This document shows positions 10,501-22,486 of a stretch of 64,000 nt of DNA, piece after piece. Each line of letters starts with the position of its first letter. Within the stretch, counting starts at the first letter, position 1. The notes beneath the pieces were generated by a model that saw only the letters and a program-made list of their open reading frames with translations, did no database searches and was not told where the DNA came from. Position numbers and translations under genes: made by a program. Source of the stretch: Agrypnia vestita (lineage: Eukaryota; Arthropoda; Insecta; Trichoptera; Phryganeidae); assembly GCA_016648135.1 (NCBI GenBank), contig JADDOH010001574.1:1-64000 (forward strand). Reading direction: 5' to 3'.

Positions 10501-13353
10501 AAAAAATATATTTTCAATACAGATAAGACTTTTCAAAGGTCCCTTTATATAATTATGTAAGATAAACATACATACATATTTGCATTATTTTAGTAAATTA
10601 TCAGAAAATTATTTTAGTAAATTATCAGAAAATTATCGTGGCGTATCGAATTCGCGTGCACTCATGCCGACGCATCATTACCATTTGAATTCGACGACGC
10701 GGCCGACTGCGGTCCGTCTTTGTCTAAAATGGGATTCAGCGGTGCTCTTTTGATATTGTTTTCTCTTTCACCAAAGTGTGTCTGTCCTACATGAAACGTG
10801 TGGTATTGTCGTGCTCTTTCTTACTCGATTTAACTGCGACATGCAATATTCTGATCTCTTTTACTCATTGGCCGAAAATACGACAGTAATGAATAAATAT
10901 TTTTTAATTAAAAAATCCGTACATTAAAAAAATTTAATTAAGTAATTTTAGTGTGAAAATAAATGTTTATTAGATGATTACAAAAAATTTGACGTTTTAG
11001 GTTTGGTAAATAAGGTAGATATTAAATATTTTCTATGACACGTAGACCTATGTTACATCACCGACTCACAGGAATTAAAAAAACAACCTGTCGTATTTAT
11101 TAAAATACAACTAGCGCCATTAGAAAGTTTTTTTGGATATATATCAAAAATAAAAATCAAGTATAAATATCGATATATATATCTTCGAACCCTGGTAGAA
11201 ACTTAAACTGTTTTTCACACTGATGTTTGACAAGAATTGACATAGTATAATACATATAACGGTTTGGTCAATTTGGAAAAACAGGGTGTGTACCGTTATT
11301 TCGTTTTCACACATTTGGCACACGGGTTTTCAAAATGTGAACGGAAAAGCGAAACAAAACATAATAACCGGTATCAACAAGTTGTGAAAGGCACCGAAAG
11401 TTGTGATAGCTTGTACCAAGTATAGTACGACAGTAATTAATCACAATATTTATCATAAATATTTACTTTTCATTTATGAGGTATAGAATTATATACATAT
11501 TTTTAATGTTTTAATTTACGATAACACCAAGTATTGATGGAATTGCTTGATTGCTTATGGAGTTATCAGCATAAATATCGATTAGGGGGACCTAAGATTC
11601 ATCCCCCTTTCGGCAAGGGTGGATTCGTTAATCCAGCAGCAGCAACTTCAGCATATATACAATAACTGTGTATGTATGTAATCATCACTCAAGTTTCCGT
11701 AGAGCTAGAGTATTTTCATATTAATCAGAAACTTATTATTCATAAAAGATGAATACTTAGCAATTATTCTTGCCCAGTTCTATCAAAACATGGATTTACT
11801 CCATTTAGAAGTATATTTTAGAACTGGATTATTTGTTCTTTTTTCATTCATTTATGAAATTGGGTCAATTTCACAAGTTTTTCATAATGTTCTTTGGAAA
11901 TTTTATGTCTCCTACTTCGATACCATCCCTGCTCCCAGTCTTAAATGGTTTAGTAGCTTCGTTAATTAATATATAGCTGTCTAAAATGTATACAATTTTG
12001 CATGGTTGGTTTCAGGAAAGGAGAAGTATAATGCAGAATGGCAGTGTCAATATGTTTTTTGTATTTTGAAATACTTTATTCTCTTTTTGTGATTGATTTT
12101 GGGGATAGGATGGGGGAGGGTTAAACCCCAATGAATCTTTTTCTCTTATCATTCATTTTACAAAATAGTAACATGTAAAATTGCATTGCATCAATTATTT
12201 CTCTATACATTATTTCCCCATGTTAGTTGAAGTCATAAAGCATGAGTAAACGAAATATATTAATTAAAATCTGCTATTTATACCAGTACAAAGCATTTTA
12301 AAAGCATACAAAAAAAATATTGACAATGCGCAATTTTAATGGTTTATAATATAACTAGCTGTAACCTGTCAAAAATGATGGAATATTGGTTCGCATTTTT
12401 TCGAAGCCCTAGTATATATTTATAGTATCTTCTTGACGGTCTATGGAGAGGCGGCGGTAGCCACATACATTAAGCGACCGGTTCGGGTTTGCCGGCCCCA
12501 TGAATTCGAACAAAATTACACGAAGTCACAGACAGACAGCGAGATTATTGTTTGATTTTTTTTTATTGGGTTCTATTCAGATACTATTTAACATAATAGT
12601 ATGTATGTACAATGTTATTGTTGATATTTGTGTTCTTAGTCCTCCTCACTAGGGGTTCCTGTGCTGAGGCGGACTAGTTTATACCTATTTTCTATTTTTA
12701 ATACTCCTTTTAATTTATCTGCATTGACTCGATTTAGCCATACTTTTATTTTTTTTTGAACTCTTCAATCTTTTCAATATTTTTGAAGGTTGGAGGAAGG
12801 ATGTTGTAGAGTTTTGTTGCAAAATAGATATAGCTTCTTTGGCCCAAAGTTGTGTTGAAAGTTGGTATATTTCTATTTACCATTTTACTGCCTCTCTGTT
12901 ATATGCGCCGGGGTTCTATTGTTTTGTATCTTTAAATTGTTGTAAGAGAATGCTCTTTTCTAAATTGACTCATACCTATCCCTCAACTAAAATTAGTACT
13001 TTGAAGATATCGCAAATGTTTGTCTTTATACCATTGCTTAAAAGAAAAATTTAAACATGTGCAATTGCTGATCAGATTTTTTAATAGAATCACTATCGAG
13101 AAAATGGGACATAGTTATACCTATATAGTACTTGCTTGTAAGTATGTAATTTCTTATGTTTCAGGGTATTTACGTGACGGAAGTGTACGACGGCAGTCCA
13201 GCAGCTAAATCAGGCCTGAGGATGCATGATAAAATACTGCAATGCAATGGTTATGATTTTACAATGGTCACTCACAAAAAAGCTGTTAGTTACATTAAAA
13301 AGCATCCTGTTTTGAACCTCCTGGTAGCCAGGAAGGGAGTTACTTCCACGTAA
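7515..13353 (+). CDS. Tax1bp3: Tax1-binding protein 3 / TIP-1-like single PDZ protein (three exons)
   Basis: Coding exons are 7515-7568, 7859-7987 and 13165-13353, all joined in phase 0, giving 123 residues. Splice sites are AGC|GTATGT, TTTTTTAG|ATT, AAT|GTAATT and TTTCAG|GGT. The protein is essentially one PDZ domain. The peptide-binding loop is CGFKIGGGIDQD (residues 39-50). The second half has GIYVTEV, then SPAAKSGL, then KILQCNGYDFTMVTH with His98 at the start of helix B, the mark of class I PDZ domains. Mammalian TIP-1 has the same IGGGIDQD and TMVTH motifs and is about 124 residues long. It is a stand-alone PDZ protein that binds C-terminal motifs (for example of beta-catenin and Kir channels) and can block larger PDZ scaffolds. 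The second intron (5.2 kb) is swollen by transposons. The family call is firm; the ligands in this species are unknown. Confidence 0.92.
8290..8720 (-). repeat. GC-richer insertion in the PDZ-gene intron, possible retroelement fragment
   Basis: A segment of clearly different composition sits in the second intron. Minus-strand reading gives short frames broken by stops, such as the one at 8384-8575, without a recognisable domain. It could be the 3' end of a non-LTR element, but no motif proves it. Confidence 0.25.
8755..9160 (+). repeat. Dispersed repeat family R1, copy 1
   Basis: This segment is related along most of its length to 57720-58400. Both share tttgtttctaccagtt near the start, aaggatgtcatcaa or ggatgtcatcagcaaattg in the middle, and tttgtggtaggaacttttcag near the end. 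It contains a hairpin around 8967-9012 (gctctgat... and ...tttatcagagc). No coding potential was recognised and the class is unknown. Confidence 0.6.
9215..9396 (+). mobile_element. tRNA-derived SINE, family S1, copy 1
   Basis: The 5' head is tRNA-like (gcttgttggtcttgtggtta, then a B-box-like gttcaaacc). It is followed by a shared body ending in ccgtgttcacatctctattt and an A-rich tail. Three further copies lie at 59127-59319, 60365-60564 and 60565-60760. The B box here is degraded. Confidence 0.8.
9471..9650. repeat. Near-perfect long hairpin with hammerhead-like motifs in both arms
   Basis: The left arm 9471-9548 and right arm 9567-9650 are almost exact reverse complements around an 18-bp loop. 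Shared blocks include gaccctgcaatgggatcc, gaaacgttggccagagag and gtcacatatacacgg. Each arm read outward has a CTGATGA-like box, a stem (GGACCC/GGGATCC) and GAAAC, the core layout of a hammerhead ribozyme. Each copy carries one core change (CTGATGT on plus, CTAATGA on minus). This layout is known from the ends of Penelope-like retroelements, so it may be two element ends joined head to head. Confidence 0.6.
10069..11194. mobile_element. Non-autonomous hAT-type element, family H1, copy 1
   Basis: The ends are inverted (cagggttcga at the left, tcgaaccctg at the right) and are flanked by a perfect 8-bp target duplication gtagaaac (10061-10068 and 11195-11202), as hAT transposases make. Subterminal blocks such as aaatacaactagcgccat occur near both ends. 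No transposase frame remains. A second copy, interrupted, is at 33869-34905. Confidence 0.85.
11203..13164. other. Remainder of PDZ-gene intron 2
   Basis: AT-rich intronic sequence. A slightly GC-richer patch near 12430-12660 may be another transposon relic. No genes or complete elements were recognised. Confidence 0.4.
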
Positions 13354-14322
13354 ACCATACTACCTCCTGATATTTTGATAAAGCTGGCAGCTAATAAAGA
13401 CATTATCAGAGTATTGAAACTGCTTGATGCTGCCAATCCACAGAGTATTAGCTAAGTTAACAGTGGCCAAATTTTAAATGTACATTTTAAGTATTTTTAA
13501 CCTAGCAACTAATGCAATACAAAAGCCATCACAGTAGTAGAGCCATATTAATTTATTTTTAAATATTAATTCAATTTCTTGAGAAAAACATTCTTTTCAC
13601 CAGATGTATTCATTGTAACCATTACCGTCCCAATCATTACTTTTTACCTATTTATATGACATAAGAATACATTTTTTACTTTACAGACAAACCATAGATA
13701 TAACTAATAAAACTAAAAAGTGTTTGTATCAAAAGGAAGCATTCTGGCCTAAGAAAAATTATCACTGCCCTATTATGAAATATGTAATACTGTAATATTT
13801 ATGCACATATATTGACCTTTAAACAATATACACATATATTGACTTTTGAATGCAAATGTATATAATTTTTTCAATTGATTTAATGTGTCTATTTCGAATC
13901 CCCTTTACAATCTCCAACCAAATACAAGCTTAATTTTAATGTTGAAAGATAAATCATAAATTTGTATGATTAGACAACCATTAAAAATGTTGTTGTTGGA
14001 TCTCCAACTGCAGGATTTATGTTGTGTTACAGCGTACTGTGATGAAGCATTTGTATTGAGTTTCCGCAAATGCATTTTATTAAATGTTAAATATAAAGAG
14101 TTATAGCGTCTTTGCATTGTACCCGACCTACCAGCTTTATGTGTGAAATGAAATCACAGAAGCCATTCCGCAACTGACATTGATGTATGTGATAATATTA
14201 TTGTATGTTATAAGATTTATCAAAGGTTGGTTATGCATTTGTGAATGCCATAAACAAACACCAGAATTTTAGAGTTGTGTTTTAAGTTATATAGTTTCTA
14301 TATATTATAATAGTTATTGAAA

Positions 14323-14328
14323 AATAAA
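14323..14328 (+). terminator. Polyadenylation signal of the PDZ gene (AATAAA)
   Basis: A canonical AATAAA lies about 970 bp after the stop codon, giving a long 3' UTR (13354 to about 14345). Earlier weaker signals cannot be excluded. Confidence 0.55.
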
Positions 14329-14368
14329 AATAAATTAAGCAAATAGAAACAGAGTATTATTTAAACAC

Positions 14369-14374
14369 TTTATT
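14369..14374 (-). terminator. Polyadenylation signal of NDUFA5 (AATAAA on minus)
   Basis: The plus-strand tttatt is AATAAA on the minus strand, 63 bp beyond the NDUFA5 stop. It faces the PDZ-gene signal, so the two transcripts end tail to tail within about 50 bp. Confidence 0.65.
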
Positions 14375-14436
14375 AATATCTAATATTAAATACATAGGCA
14401 AAAAAAAATTACATGACTTTTGCAATTAGGCAGAAG

Positions 14437-17400
14437 TTAATTAGTGGGCGGCCAATCCCACTGTCCCTTCGGTGGCATCACTTCAAGAGGCTCCCAGGGT
14501 TTCCAGTTTAACATCTTCCTGGCCAGAACCAACTCATTACTGGCCTGCACTATTAGTTCTTCTACCTGGCCGCAACCAATTTGCTTCTCCACGTCCGATA
14601 CATTACTAGTCTGAAAATAATGAACACAGAAAAGACTATGGAGTAGAGAACACAAATACTTTAAAACAATACTATGTTAAGCACTGATCCAATTCTTTTT
14701 TCACTTTCCAAATTGACATTCTTCGCATTCCTTTCTTTAGTGCGTGAGGTAGTATTTCTGAGATAAATACAAAATCATGAAACTACCCAAGAAAATTTCT
14801 CTGGAATCTGTGAAACCTACATCTTATTGGAAATAAGTTTTTAAAAGTGATTTCCACTTCAGTTTTCCTTTTATATATGTGTATATGTATAAATCAGCGG
14901 CGTGCAGAGCATACAAGCAAAAAATTTGTGCATTAGTAAAGATTCTGGGAAACAAATACGTATTAATTAACCGGTTAATTGGTGTGCCGCCACGCGGCAA
15001 ATAATGTTTCCATTGTCTGCCGCGCTAAAAATACACGAATGCACTATTTTTACTTGATTGTTTTTTTTATTAAAATTCGTATGCCACTAATTAAAAAAAA
15101 AATTAATTACCACTGTAAATTTTTATACTATAACAATTTCTTTCGACTTATAATAAATACTAAGTATTGTCTTGTGCAAGGAAAATGATTATAAAATACT
15201 AAATTTACATTTGGGTTATGTTTGTTTTATTTTATATTTCGATAGGTTTTACAGCGGAAGGTACAAAAACAATGTAATAAAATACCAATAAACTGAATAA
15301 AAAGCATATTTGAAAATGAGCATCATTGCGAGCGCGGATCCGCTCAATGAGGCAAGGTGATTTGAACACAAATTTAGAGTTAACCAAGATTTATTGAAAA
15401 GATAACTTTTCAAAATCATAATCTATGAAACAAAGTCTTTCATACGATAAATGTGAAATAAAAAGATAACAATAACCGAAAATAAGACTCACGCACTACC
15501 AATGGACAAAGAACTTTTATGTGTTCAAAGGTTTGCGTCATTTTCGAAAAAGTCTTTACTTCAAACTATTGCAAAATAATAAAAATACAAAATAAACAAC
15601 AACTTAAGACACCTTTATCAGCAATTATTTCAATAATCAATAAGAAACCGTCGCATGTCTTTCGCACCGATCATAGAAAAAATGGGTTGCTTTTTTATAC
15701 CGTTCTGATTGGTTAAGAAACCTTCATTCGTTCAGTAAGAATACACGTGAAGGGATTTTGAACTGTATTCCGTAATATTATAATAAACAGAAAAAAATGC
15801 ACGCGGGCGTAGAAGCGCAGATCCGCATTCCGGCATACGGTTAAGTAATACTTATCTTAAGAAAGGGTTGATTTAAAATTATTTTGACTCATCTTTATGC
15901 CTGCGAGTTTTTTGTACTAGACAAGTAAATTTTTCATGGTGTGTCTCTTCGAAAGGTCCAATGTCAGGTGAGAACTAATTTTTTACAAATTTCACACAAA
16001 TCTTTTTGTGTGAATTCTTTTCCTCTTTTTTATGCTGAATTCCATTTTTCTTTTATTATTTTTATAAGAATTACTGAGTTCAACAGTACAAATTCAATCA
16101 GTTTCTATTTACATGAATTAGTTTATGGTAATTTATTAAGAAACGTTTATTTACAACGACATTGCCATCAATGATATCATAAAATGTTTGATTTATTTTT
16201 GTGAAAAGGAACGTACATCTGAAATTAGTATTACATATTCCCAATTTAATTATACATAAATCGTCTTTGAAATATATTGAAAATTTTTGCCGTATTACCT
16301 ATACATAAATTATTTATTTATTTAGAAAATCCTTGTTTACACTACTTCTTTTATAGTGCAGTTAATTTTGTGGATTGAAGCTACTCCAAATAGTTCATTA
16401 TATACAGTTAAAAAAAAAATACAAAATATGTACAGTTGAATTCGGTTATAACGAGCGCAACAGGACCAACTAAATTTGCTCCTTATAGCCGCGACTCCTT
16501 ATATCCGGGATAGGTAAATTTCACTTTCTAAATTTTTTTGATTGTGTAATGCTATTTTCAAGAGCAACCAAATAAACATCCTTATTTTTCCAGAGCGATG
16601 AAACTGTAGAAGACGATAGTGAAAACTTTTTGCTGGTGCCGTGTTCTATTTCACAAATAATTTTGACTTTTTCGAGAAACCGAGAGACACTTTCGTTTGT
16701 TAGTTGTCATGTTTCCGATAGAACAATACGCGTTTAAATGTTAATATAGTAAACTGCATAAAATAAACTGTCACTTCAAACATTTTGGAAACCCCCAATA
16801 ATCGGATTTATATATCCAATATTCTCAGCTTTCAGTTCGCCGCCGTTCCTTTGATAAGGAATGCCGACGAACTACTGTTTACCTGCGCACGTGGCATTAT
16901 CAGACACACAAGTTTGTGTACATCATAAAATGAACCCTAATTAAGTGCGAGCCGCTTTAAAAGCATAGTTCATTGTTATGAGTATTTTTTTCTGTAACCC
17001 AAGCAAATATGTATGCAGAGTTTCTAAAATTTGCTCCGTATATCCGAGAATCGCGCTCCTTATAACCGAGAATGATTGTATGGGAATATGTGCAAATCAA
17101 AATGAATTCACAGTTTTGCTCATTATAGCCGAGATCTCCTTATATCCGAGCTCGTTGTAACCGAGTTCGACTGTACAGGTATATGCGTATATATTTTTTT
17201 AAAATACAGGGATATAATCGGTCATAGTATAACCTAAGATTGTACCCACTGCACGCCACTGGTATAAATATTTAACTTTTAAAGATGGGTATTACTGTGT
17301 TTGCCACCGTAGTGTATATTACTGATTTTTCTATTTACATAATTGGATATTTCTGTTTTAGCTGTGATGTTTCATTCTAAAATCGACATCAAATTTAGTG

Positions 17401-19840
17401 TGAAGCAGCTATTTTGTCATATGACATCCTTGGGAGTTGATTGATTGAAGTGGACATTGCTGCCTTTGTTTTTTACACTACAGGGATGCTGCTCTCTTTG
17501 CTTTTACTAGTGATTTGGAAACATGATTTTGGAAGGGATAGAGCTATATCTCCAATAACATCTTCAATTGTTCATTCTTTTCAGTTCAATTCAGTACATT
17601 CTGTCTAAATTAGTTATCCTGCTTTTTTAATCGTATAATGCTTCGAAGGCTATGTCTATGTCCATTCCAATTTCACCAGTTCCAGGATTTACTTTTAAAA
17701 ATCAATACTGATAGCAGAGCTTCCCTGTGCACTACCAATCTGTCAGATGAGACGAGCATTCATGGCGTACCGCGTACCTGCTAGGGATGGGCGTTGAATG
17801 GACGGACTAGTTGAAATCAACCGTTGACGTTGCATCGACGCGTCGACCGTTTACGTTTATCGCATGGACTAGTTGAATTCGTAGACGGTGGACAGCTGAG
17901 ATTGACGCAATGCAAAGCAACGAGCGAGAGCAAGACAAAACGTCTCCGTTTATTTCTCTCGCTGTCAACTTGTAGATGCCATAGACGTCATAGACGGCTC
18001 GACGGGTAATTTCATTTCAACTCTAAAGTACACTACCATAGAGTGCAGATCTGTGTACACGAACTATGACTAGAGATTTGAAATTTGAATACATGCGTAG
18101 CGCGAGATAGGCTTAATAAGCTATTATCTATTATTTTTTACTTGATTTTTTGTGATGTCACGTGCGACGATTCGGTGAATTCCCAATTTTACGCCGTATA
18201 AAATAAAACAATTCTGTTTAATTATTTTATTTTTTATTGAACTATTATTAATTAATAGGCCGGCTAGATATTTTTCTAAAATCAATATTTTATTCGATCG
18301 ATCTCGACTTCTTATATATTTACCTGAAAAGGGATGCTAAAATTTAATTATTGCGTTATTTCCTTACTTTTCAACTTTAGCATATAAATGATAAACAAAC
18401 TTGTAGGGAATAAAAATTTCTATACCTAACTATGGTCCTTATTCAGGAGTCCAACATTAATTATTGTATATGTAATATAATCTTGAATTTAGGTTTAATT
18501 AATTTTTATTATAAATTCCCTATTTTCAACTTTGTAGATAAAAAAAAAAAATCTATTATAATTTTGTTTACACTTTTTATTAGTTTTTTACATGTTTCGG
18601 GAACAATGTTCCTTTTCTCAAATTGAGCCTTAAACTAAAGTTGACAAATAATACAGATATATTTATTTATTAATAATGTCACCACAAAGTGAAAGTCTGA
18701 CTTTGAAAGATGTATTCTTCAATAAATTTCTAGATAACATCTCAAATGTAAAGTATTTTTAAATTATGTATTTATTTATAAATTTATAGATAATAAATAA
18801 ATGTAAAGGTTTTTATAATTTTATTTAACTTGTATTGAAACGAATGAATTTTTCGTAATCGATTTGAGTTAGTGTAGTGATAGTCCAACGTTTTACAAAA
18901 AATAATACTCATAATCAAGGCAGGAATATAGTCCTGCTAGGTTATTATTGTTTTACAAATAACCCTGTACACATGTAATAATGTGTATCTAATATATTTT
19001 TTTATACACACATTGCTTTGTACTTTATATTTTTAATTTTTATACTCATATTTTAATGCTTATACCCGATACTTTCACTGCTTATATATGTAGTTTATAT
19101 TTATATTTTACTGCTTACACCTGATATTGTTGTGTATACCTACTTCTTTCTTTATTATATATAGAAAGAAGTATATAAAACAATATGTAAAAGCCTATAA
19201 ACAAATAAATAATAAAATATTTCTTTTTACATATAAGCACAAGTAGCGGTTTTACTTTCCCCGAAACTATATTCCTTCGAACTTCTTTAAATTTTAAAAA
19301 TTAACGTAATAAAAATAACCAACGGTTGTGCCGTCGAGCAGCGTCGCGTCAAACCGTAGACAGTTGACTATCGTCCCGATGTTTAGATAAACGTCCGCGA
19401 CGTCCGCGTAACGAAGTTGACGCGTCAACTAGTTGACGAATTCAACTAGTTGATCGTCTCGTCGATGGATGGACGTGGACGGTCTCGTTTCGTCGACGGT
19501 AAATACGTCGACGACCCATCCCTAGTACCTGCCTTTAAGTTAACGCGTCTGAAAATTTTAAGCAAATGTGTATAAAATGTTGCTTACATTTTTTATTACA
19601 GTTGCTCTTTCCATGATAATTTGTTCTGTATATTTTCTATATGCTGCAGTCTCCGGCATCTGGTTTAACACTCGTAATATTTTGCTATAAAGACTACCAA
19701 GTGTATGGTGCGGGTTGATGGATACTGCCAGACCAGTAAGGCCCGTCGCCTGTAAAATAAAATAATATTATCCCGTGACAATTGGTATTAATAGATCGTA
19801 TTCACAGAATTAAACCGACCTTTTTCACAGCTCCTGCCAT
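14437..19840 (-). CDS. NDUFA5: NADH dehydrogenase 1 alpha subcomplex subunit 5 (complex I B13 subunit), three exons
   Basis: Minus-strand coding exons are 19820-19840 (MAGAVKK), 19600-19749 and 14437-14610, all phase 0, giving 114 residues. Typical family length is about 115. Splice sites are AAG|GTCGGT, TTTACAG|GCG, ACT|GTAATA and TTTTCAG|ACT. Diagnostic stretches are ATGLTGLAVSINPHHTL, YRKYTEQII, the strongly conserved IGCGQVEELIVQA, then LARKMLNWKPWEPL and the C-terminal GQWDWPP. In other animals this is an accessory subunit of the peripheral arm of mitochondrial respiratory complex I, on the matrix side. It does not carry redox centres. Intron 2 is 5 kb and almost filled by nested transposons. 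The gene is convergent with the PDZ gene and divergent from NDUFB6. Confidence 0.95.
14971..15840. mobile_element. TTAA-flanked element, possible piggyBac-type MITE
   Basis: The tetranucleotide TTAA stands at both borders (14967-14970 and 15841-15844). The ends are loosely inverted (ccggttaattggtgtgccg at the left, cggcatacgg at the right). TTAA target use is a piggyBac trait, but the end sequence is not a standard one and no transposase is present. Confidence 0.4.
16433..17173. mobile_element. pogo/Tigger-like MITE
   Basis: The inverted ends cagttgaattcggttataac and the mirror of cagtcgaactcggttacaac are flanked by TA (16431-16432 and 17174-17175). The internal motif ctccttatatccgag, or close variants, recurs near both ends. 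TA targets and ends of this type are typical of the pogo branch of Tc1/mariner. No coding frame. Confidence 0.75.
17782..19525. mobile_element. Non-autonomous hAT-type element, family H3, copy 1
   Basis: The ends tagggatgggc and gacccatcccta are inverted and flanked by the perfect 8-bp duplication gtacctgc (17774-17781 and 19526-19533). Subterminal parts are rich in gttgac and gtcgacg motifs (gacggactagttgaa, caactagttgacgaattcaa). The centre is AT-rich and non-coding. It lies in NDUFA5 intron 2. A shorter relative is at 38520-39022. Confidence 0.85.
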
Positions 19841-19985
19841 TTTTGATTAGGTAAGAAAAATCACAGAAAAATCATAAACACCGAAGTATAGAGAATTTAC
19901 TGTAGAGCAAAGCCATAGAAAAGAGACAATACATATAAATAAAGCCATAGAGTAAAGCCATAAAGTCGACTTCGGAATAAAACGT

Positions 19986-20470
19986 AAAGGCCCCAGTACA
20001 CATTGGGCCATGGGCCATGGTGGGCCGCGTCACCCATCAGGTGCTCACACATTGGCGCATGGCTCATTGCTGCCTGACGAGGCACTTAAGATGGACGTAA
20101 TCACTGCCGCGGCAATTTATTTATTTCGAGCTATAACTAGAAAAATATTTAGAATTTCGCTCTAAATTTTACAAGCATATTCTCTGATAGTATATCTATC
20201 TGTCTATCGATTAAAGCAAAAGAAAAAATATCAACATTTTTCAACTTCTTTGCAACTTGATGGACGGTGACGAACTAAACAAGGGCCGATGTGCGAACAT
20301 TACCGGTCCACTACGCTATGCCATGATTTCTTTGAGGTGTACTTGAAAATCCGACAATTCGCCATTGCGCGCCAATGTTGGCCATCATCCGCTATCACAC
20401 GTGAACACCCCCGTAAACGTTGGTAATGGCCGGTAGTGGGCCAGTCTCAGTCGATATGTACTGGGCCCTT
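19986..20470. mobile_element. Foldback MITE, family F1, copy 2
   Basis: The ends ggccccagtacacattggg and gtactgggccc are inverted. The interior shares atggacggtgacgaactaaa with the copy at 5843-6630. It lies just upstream of the NDUFA5 start, in the spacer between the two complex I genes. Confidence 0.65.
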
Positions 20471-21235
20471 AAGACCGCCGCCACACTGAGTGGATCTTAC
20501 GTCGCGTCTTTTCCGTCGCGGAACGCCACTACATATACACTGCGTGGACGATTGGTTGACCCATTAATTTGCTTTGCCGATTTTACGTTACGAGAGATCC
20601 TTGCAGTGTGATGCTGACGTGCGTATCAGGATTCTTTATTCTTTGAAAGGTATCGCGGGTATGCTCAAATAAATCTCTATTCTGTGCTCAAATTGGCTCA
20701 AATCTAGAGAAAATGGCCGATGGCCGTTCTTGTAAATGCTCTTGATTTCCTAGACAGGGCTTACCAATGTTTACGACTTTACGATCAATTACTTTATGAT
20801 TTATTGATTGATATGAGAATTCATTTAATTTTAAGCTAATTATTATAAAATGGACCGAAAATATTGTTACTAAGATTAATGTACTTTTACATTATTAGCT
20901 TCGATACAAAGTCTTACATTATTGTGCCTCAAATGGTGTGACGGTTGATTGATGACACAAAGCTAATTAAAATTATATTTTTTAGTTTTGAAATTATTCT
21001 TCTTGTTTTGAATATTTTTATGTTATTTTACTCATGCCTTTAATACAACCGTTCAGGGGCTGGGGACGGTTGTAAAATTTTATCTTACATCGTTTATATC
21101 CCTCTTGTGTACCTTAATTAAAATTACAAGGAACATAAGTATTGCTGGCTTTTAGCCAAATTAAGACGCTTTATTTATTTATTTACAATACGGTTTTATA
21201 CCTATTACAATAGGATATAACTTATCATTTTTTAT
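20471..21235. other. Spacer between NDUFA5 and NDUFB6
   Basis: A small GC-richer patch (20474-20612) begins gccacactg and ends cagtgtgatgc and may be a short element. The remainder is AT-rich, with no gene seen. Confidence 0.3.
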
Positions 21236-21830
21236 GGAGCCAATGGTAGTGCAAATTAGAGGGAAATATATTACAGTCATACAAGACCTTTCGACGGTTG
21301 TTTCTAAAAGAAAGGGGAGAGCACGTGGTCCAGGCTTGGCGCGTCCGGTTGCGGGATCTGGCCGGAGTCTCGGAAACTCGCGGGGGGCGCACGTGGTCCA
21401 GGCCGCGGATGCACGTGGCGTCAGTCCCCCCCGGTCGCCGCTGGGACCGAGCTGCAGGAAGGCGTCAGGCCTTCCTCGGGAGCCCGCCGTGGTGAAGCAG
21501 CCATTACCTGGATCCGTTCAGAGCCTGCAGGGCGCCTATTCCTTAAGAGATGCTGACGGCGACGACCCGCGTTCTTGGAAACATGTGGCGGTGGCTTGAG
21601 CGCCCGCCGCCGACGCGGCGGCCGCGGGCGAGGATCCCGGGGAGCGCGAGCTGTTGCGGTGATGTCGGTCGGCACGAGACAAGGCCGGCTGTTGGGGCAC
21701 GCGGCTCCAACCCTCTGTGTCTGCGGGGGAGGGGGGGTAGACTCCCCGCGCCCGCGATGGCACCCTACCAACCCCTGGCGGTGCAGGGTGACAACCCGTG
21801 GTGCCGCGCGAAATTAAAAATTAACTTATA
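21236..21830. other. GC-rich insertion, probable retroelement fragment
   Basis: A sharply bounded GC- and CpG-rich block lies in AT-rich sequence. It contains a repeated cacgtggtccagg (near 21322 and 21390). Several open frames run across it on both strands, as expected from composition alone, and none shows a recognisable domain. It passes into aattaaaaattaa at the right, as a poly(A)-tailed insertion might. A non-LTR untranslated region is the likeliest source, but this is an inference. Confidence 0.35.
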
Positions 21831-21935
21831 TATTTAATACAAAGCTTATTTTCTAATAAAAACAAAAGGAACGCGTTGCGGAACGTCACATATGGGTCGC
21901 GGTCGCATCAAGTAAAAGTTTTAGTCGTGACTATA

Positions 21936-22320
21936 TCAAAGTTTTCGAACTAAATTAATGAAAAATAAAACTCATTCATTGTATACACAATTAATTTCTG
22001 TCCACACTAATAATAGTAATTCAATAAACTTGAATGTCTCTTCATTGCTCCACGATAGCGACATTTCGGCGATTTCAGAAATATGATAGACGTACAACCA
22101 TAGATAAGATAATATAATACGTACAACCCAGTCAGCGGACGGTGAAGTGAATAATAGGTCATTTTGTGATTACCACCGGCCAAGCTACGCCATGATTCCT
22201 TTGATGGGTGCTTGAAAAACTGCGAAAAGACAACTTCGCCAACGCGCGCCAATACTCCCTGTGCATATTGGTGTTGGCTGGCATTGGGCCAACCTTAGCC
22301 AATGTGTACAGGGCCCTTTA
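21936..22320. mobile_element. Foldback MITE, family F1, copy 3 (right half)
   Basis: This segment matches the right half of 5843-6630: aagttttcgaactaaatt, cacgatagcgacatttcggc and the end aatgtgtacagggcccttta. The left half is missing or replaced. It ends about 165 bp before the NDUFB6 start codon. Confidence 0.7.
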
Positions 22321-22486
22321 GCAAAATAATAAAATAAAACAATTTCCATAGATTAATTTTCGTATTTCTTATCTGTGGATTTGTCGAATTAAATTTTTCT
22401 AAGCTTATTCGGAGAACTCCACTGTCAAATTGTTGCGGGACGTCGCCGTCGGGATATAATTTTCTGACGATATAAGCCTAATAAAG

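Larger units (their letters stand above)
14895..17261. mobile_element. hAT-type element, family H2, with two nested insertions
   Basis: The ends are cagcggcgtgca and tgcacgccactg, flanked by the perfect 8-bp duplication gtataaat (14887-14894 and 17262-17269). No transposase frame was found, so it is non-autonomous or decayed. Inside lie a TTAA-flanked element (14971-15840) and a pogo-like MITE (16433-17173). All sit within NDUFA5 intron 2. Confidence 0.8.
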
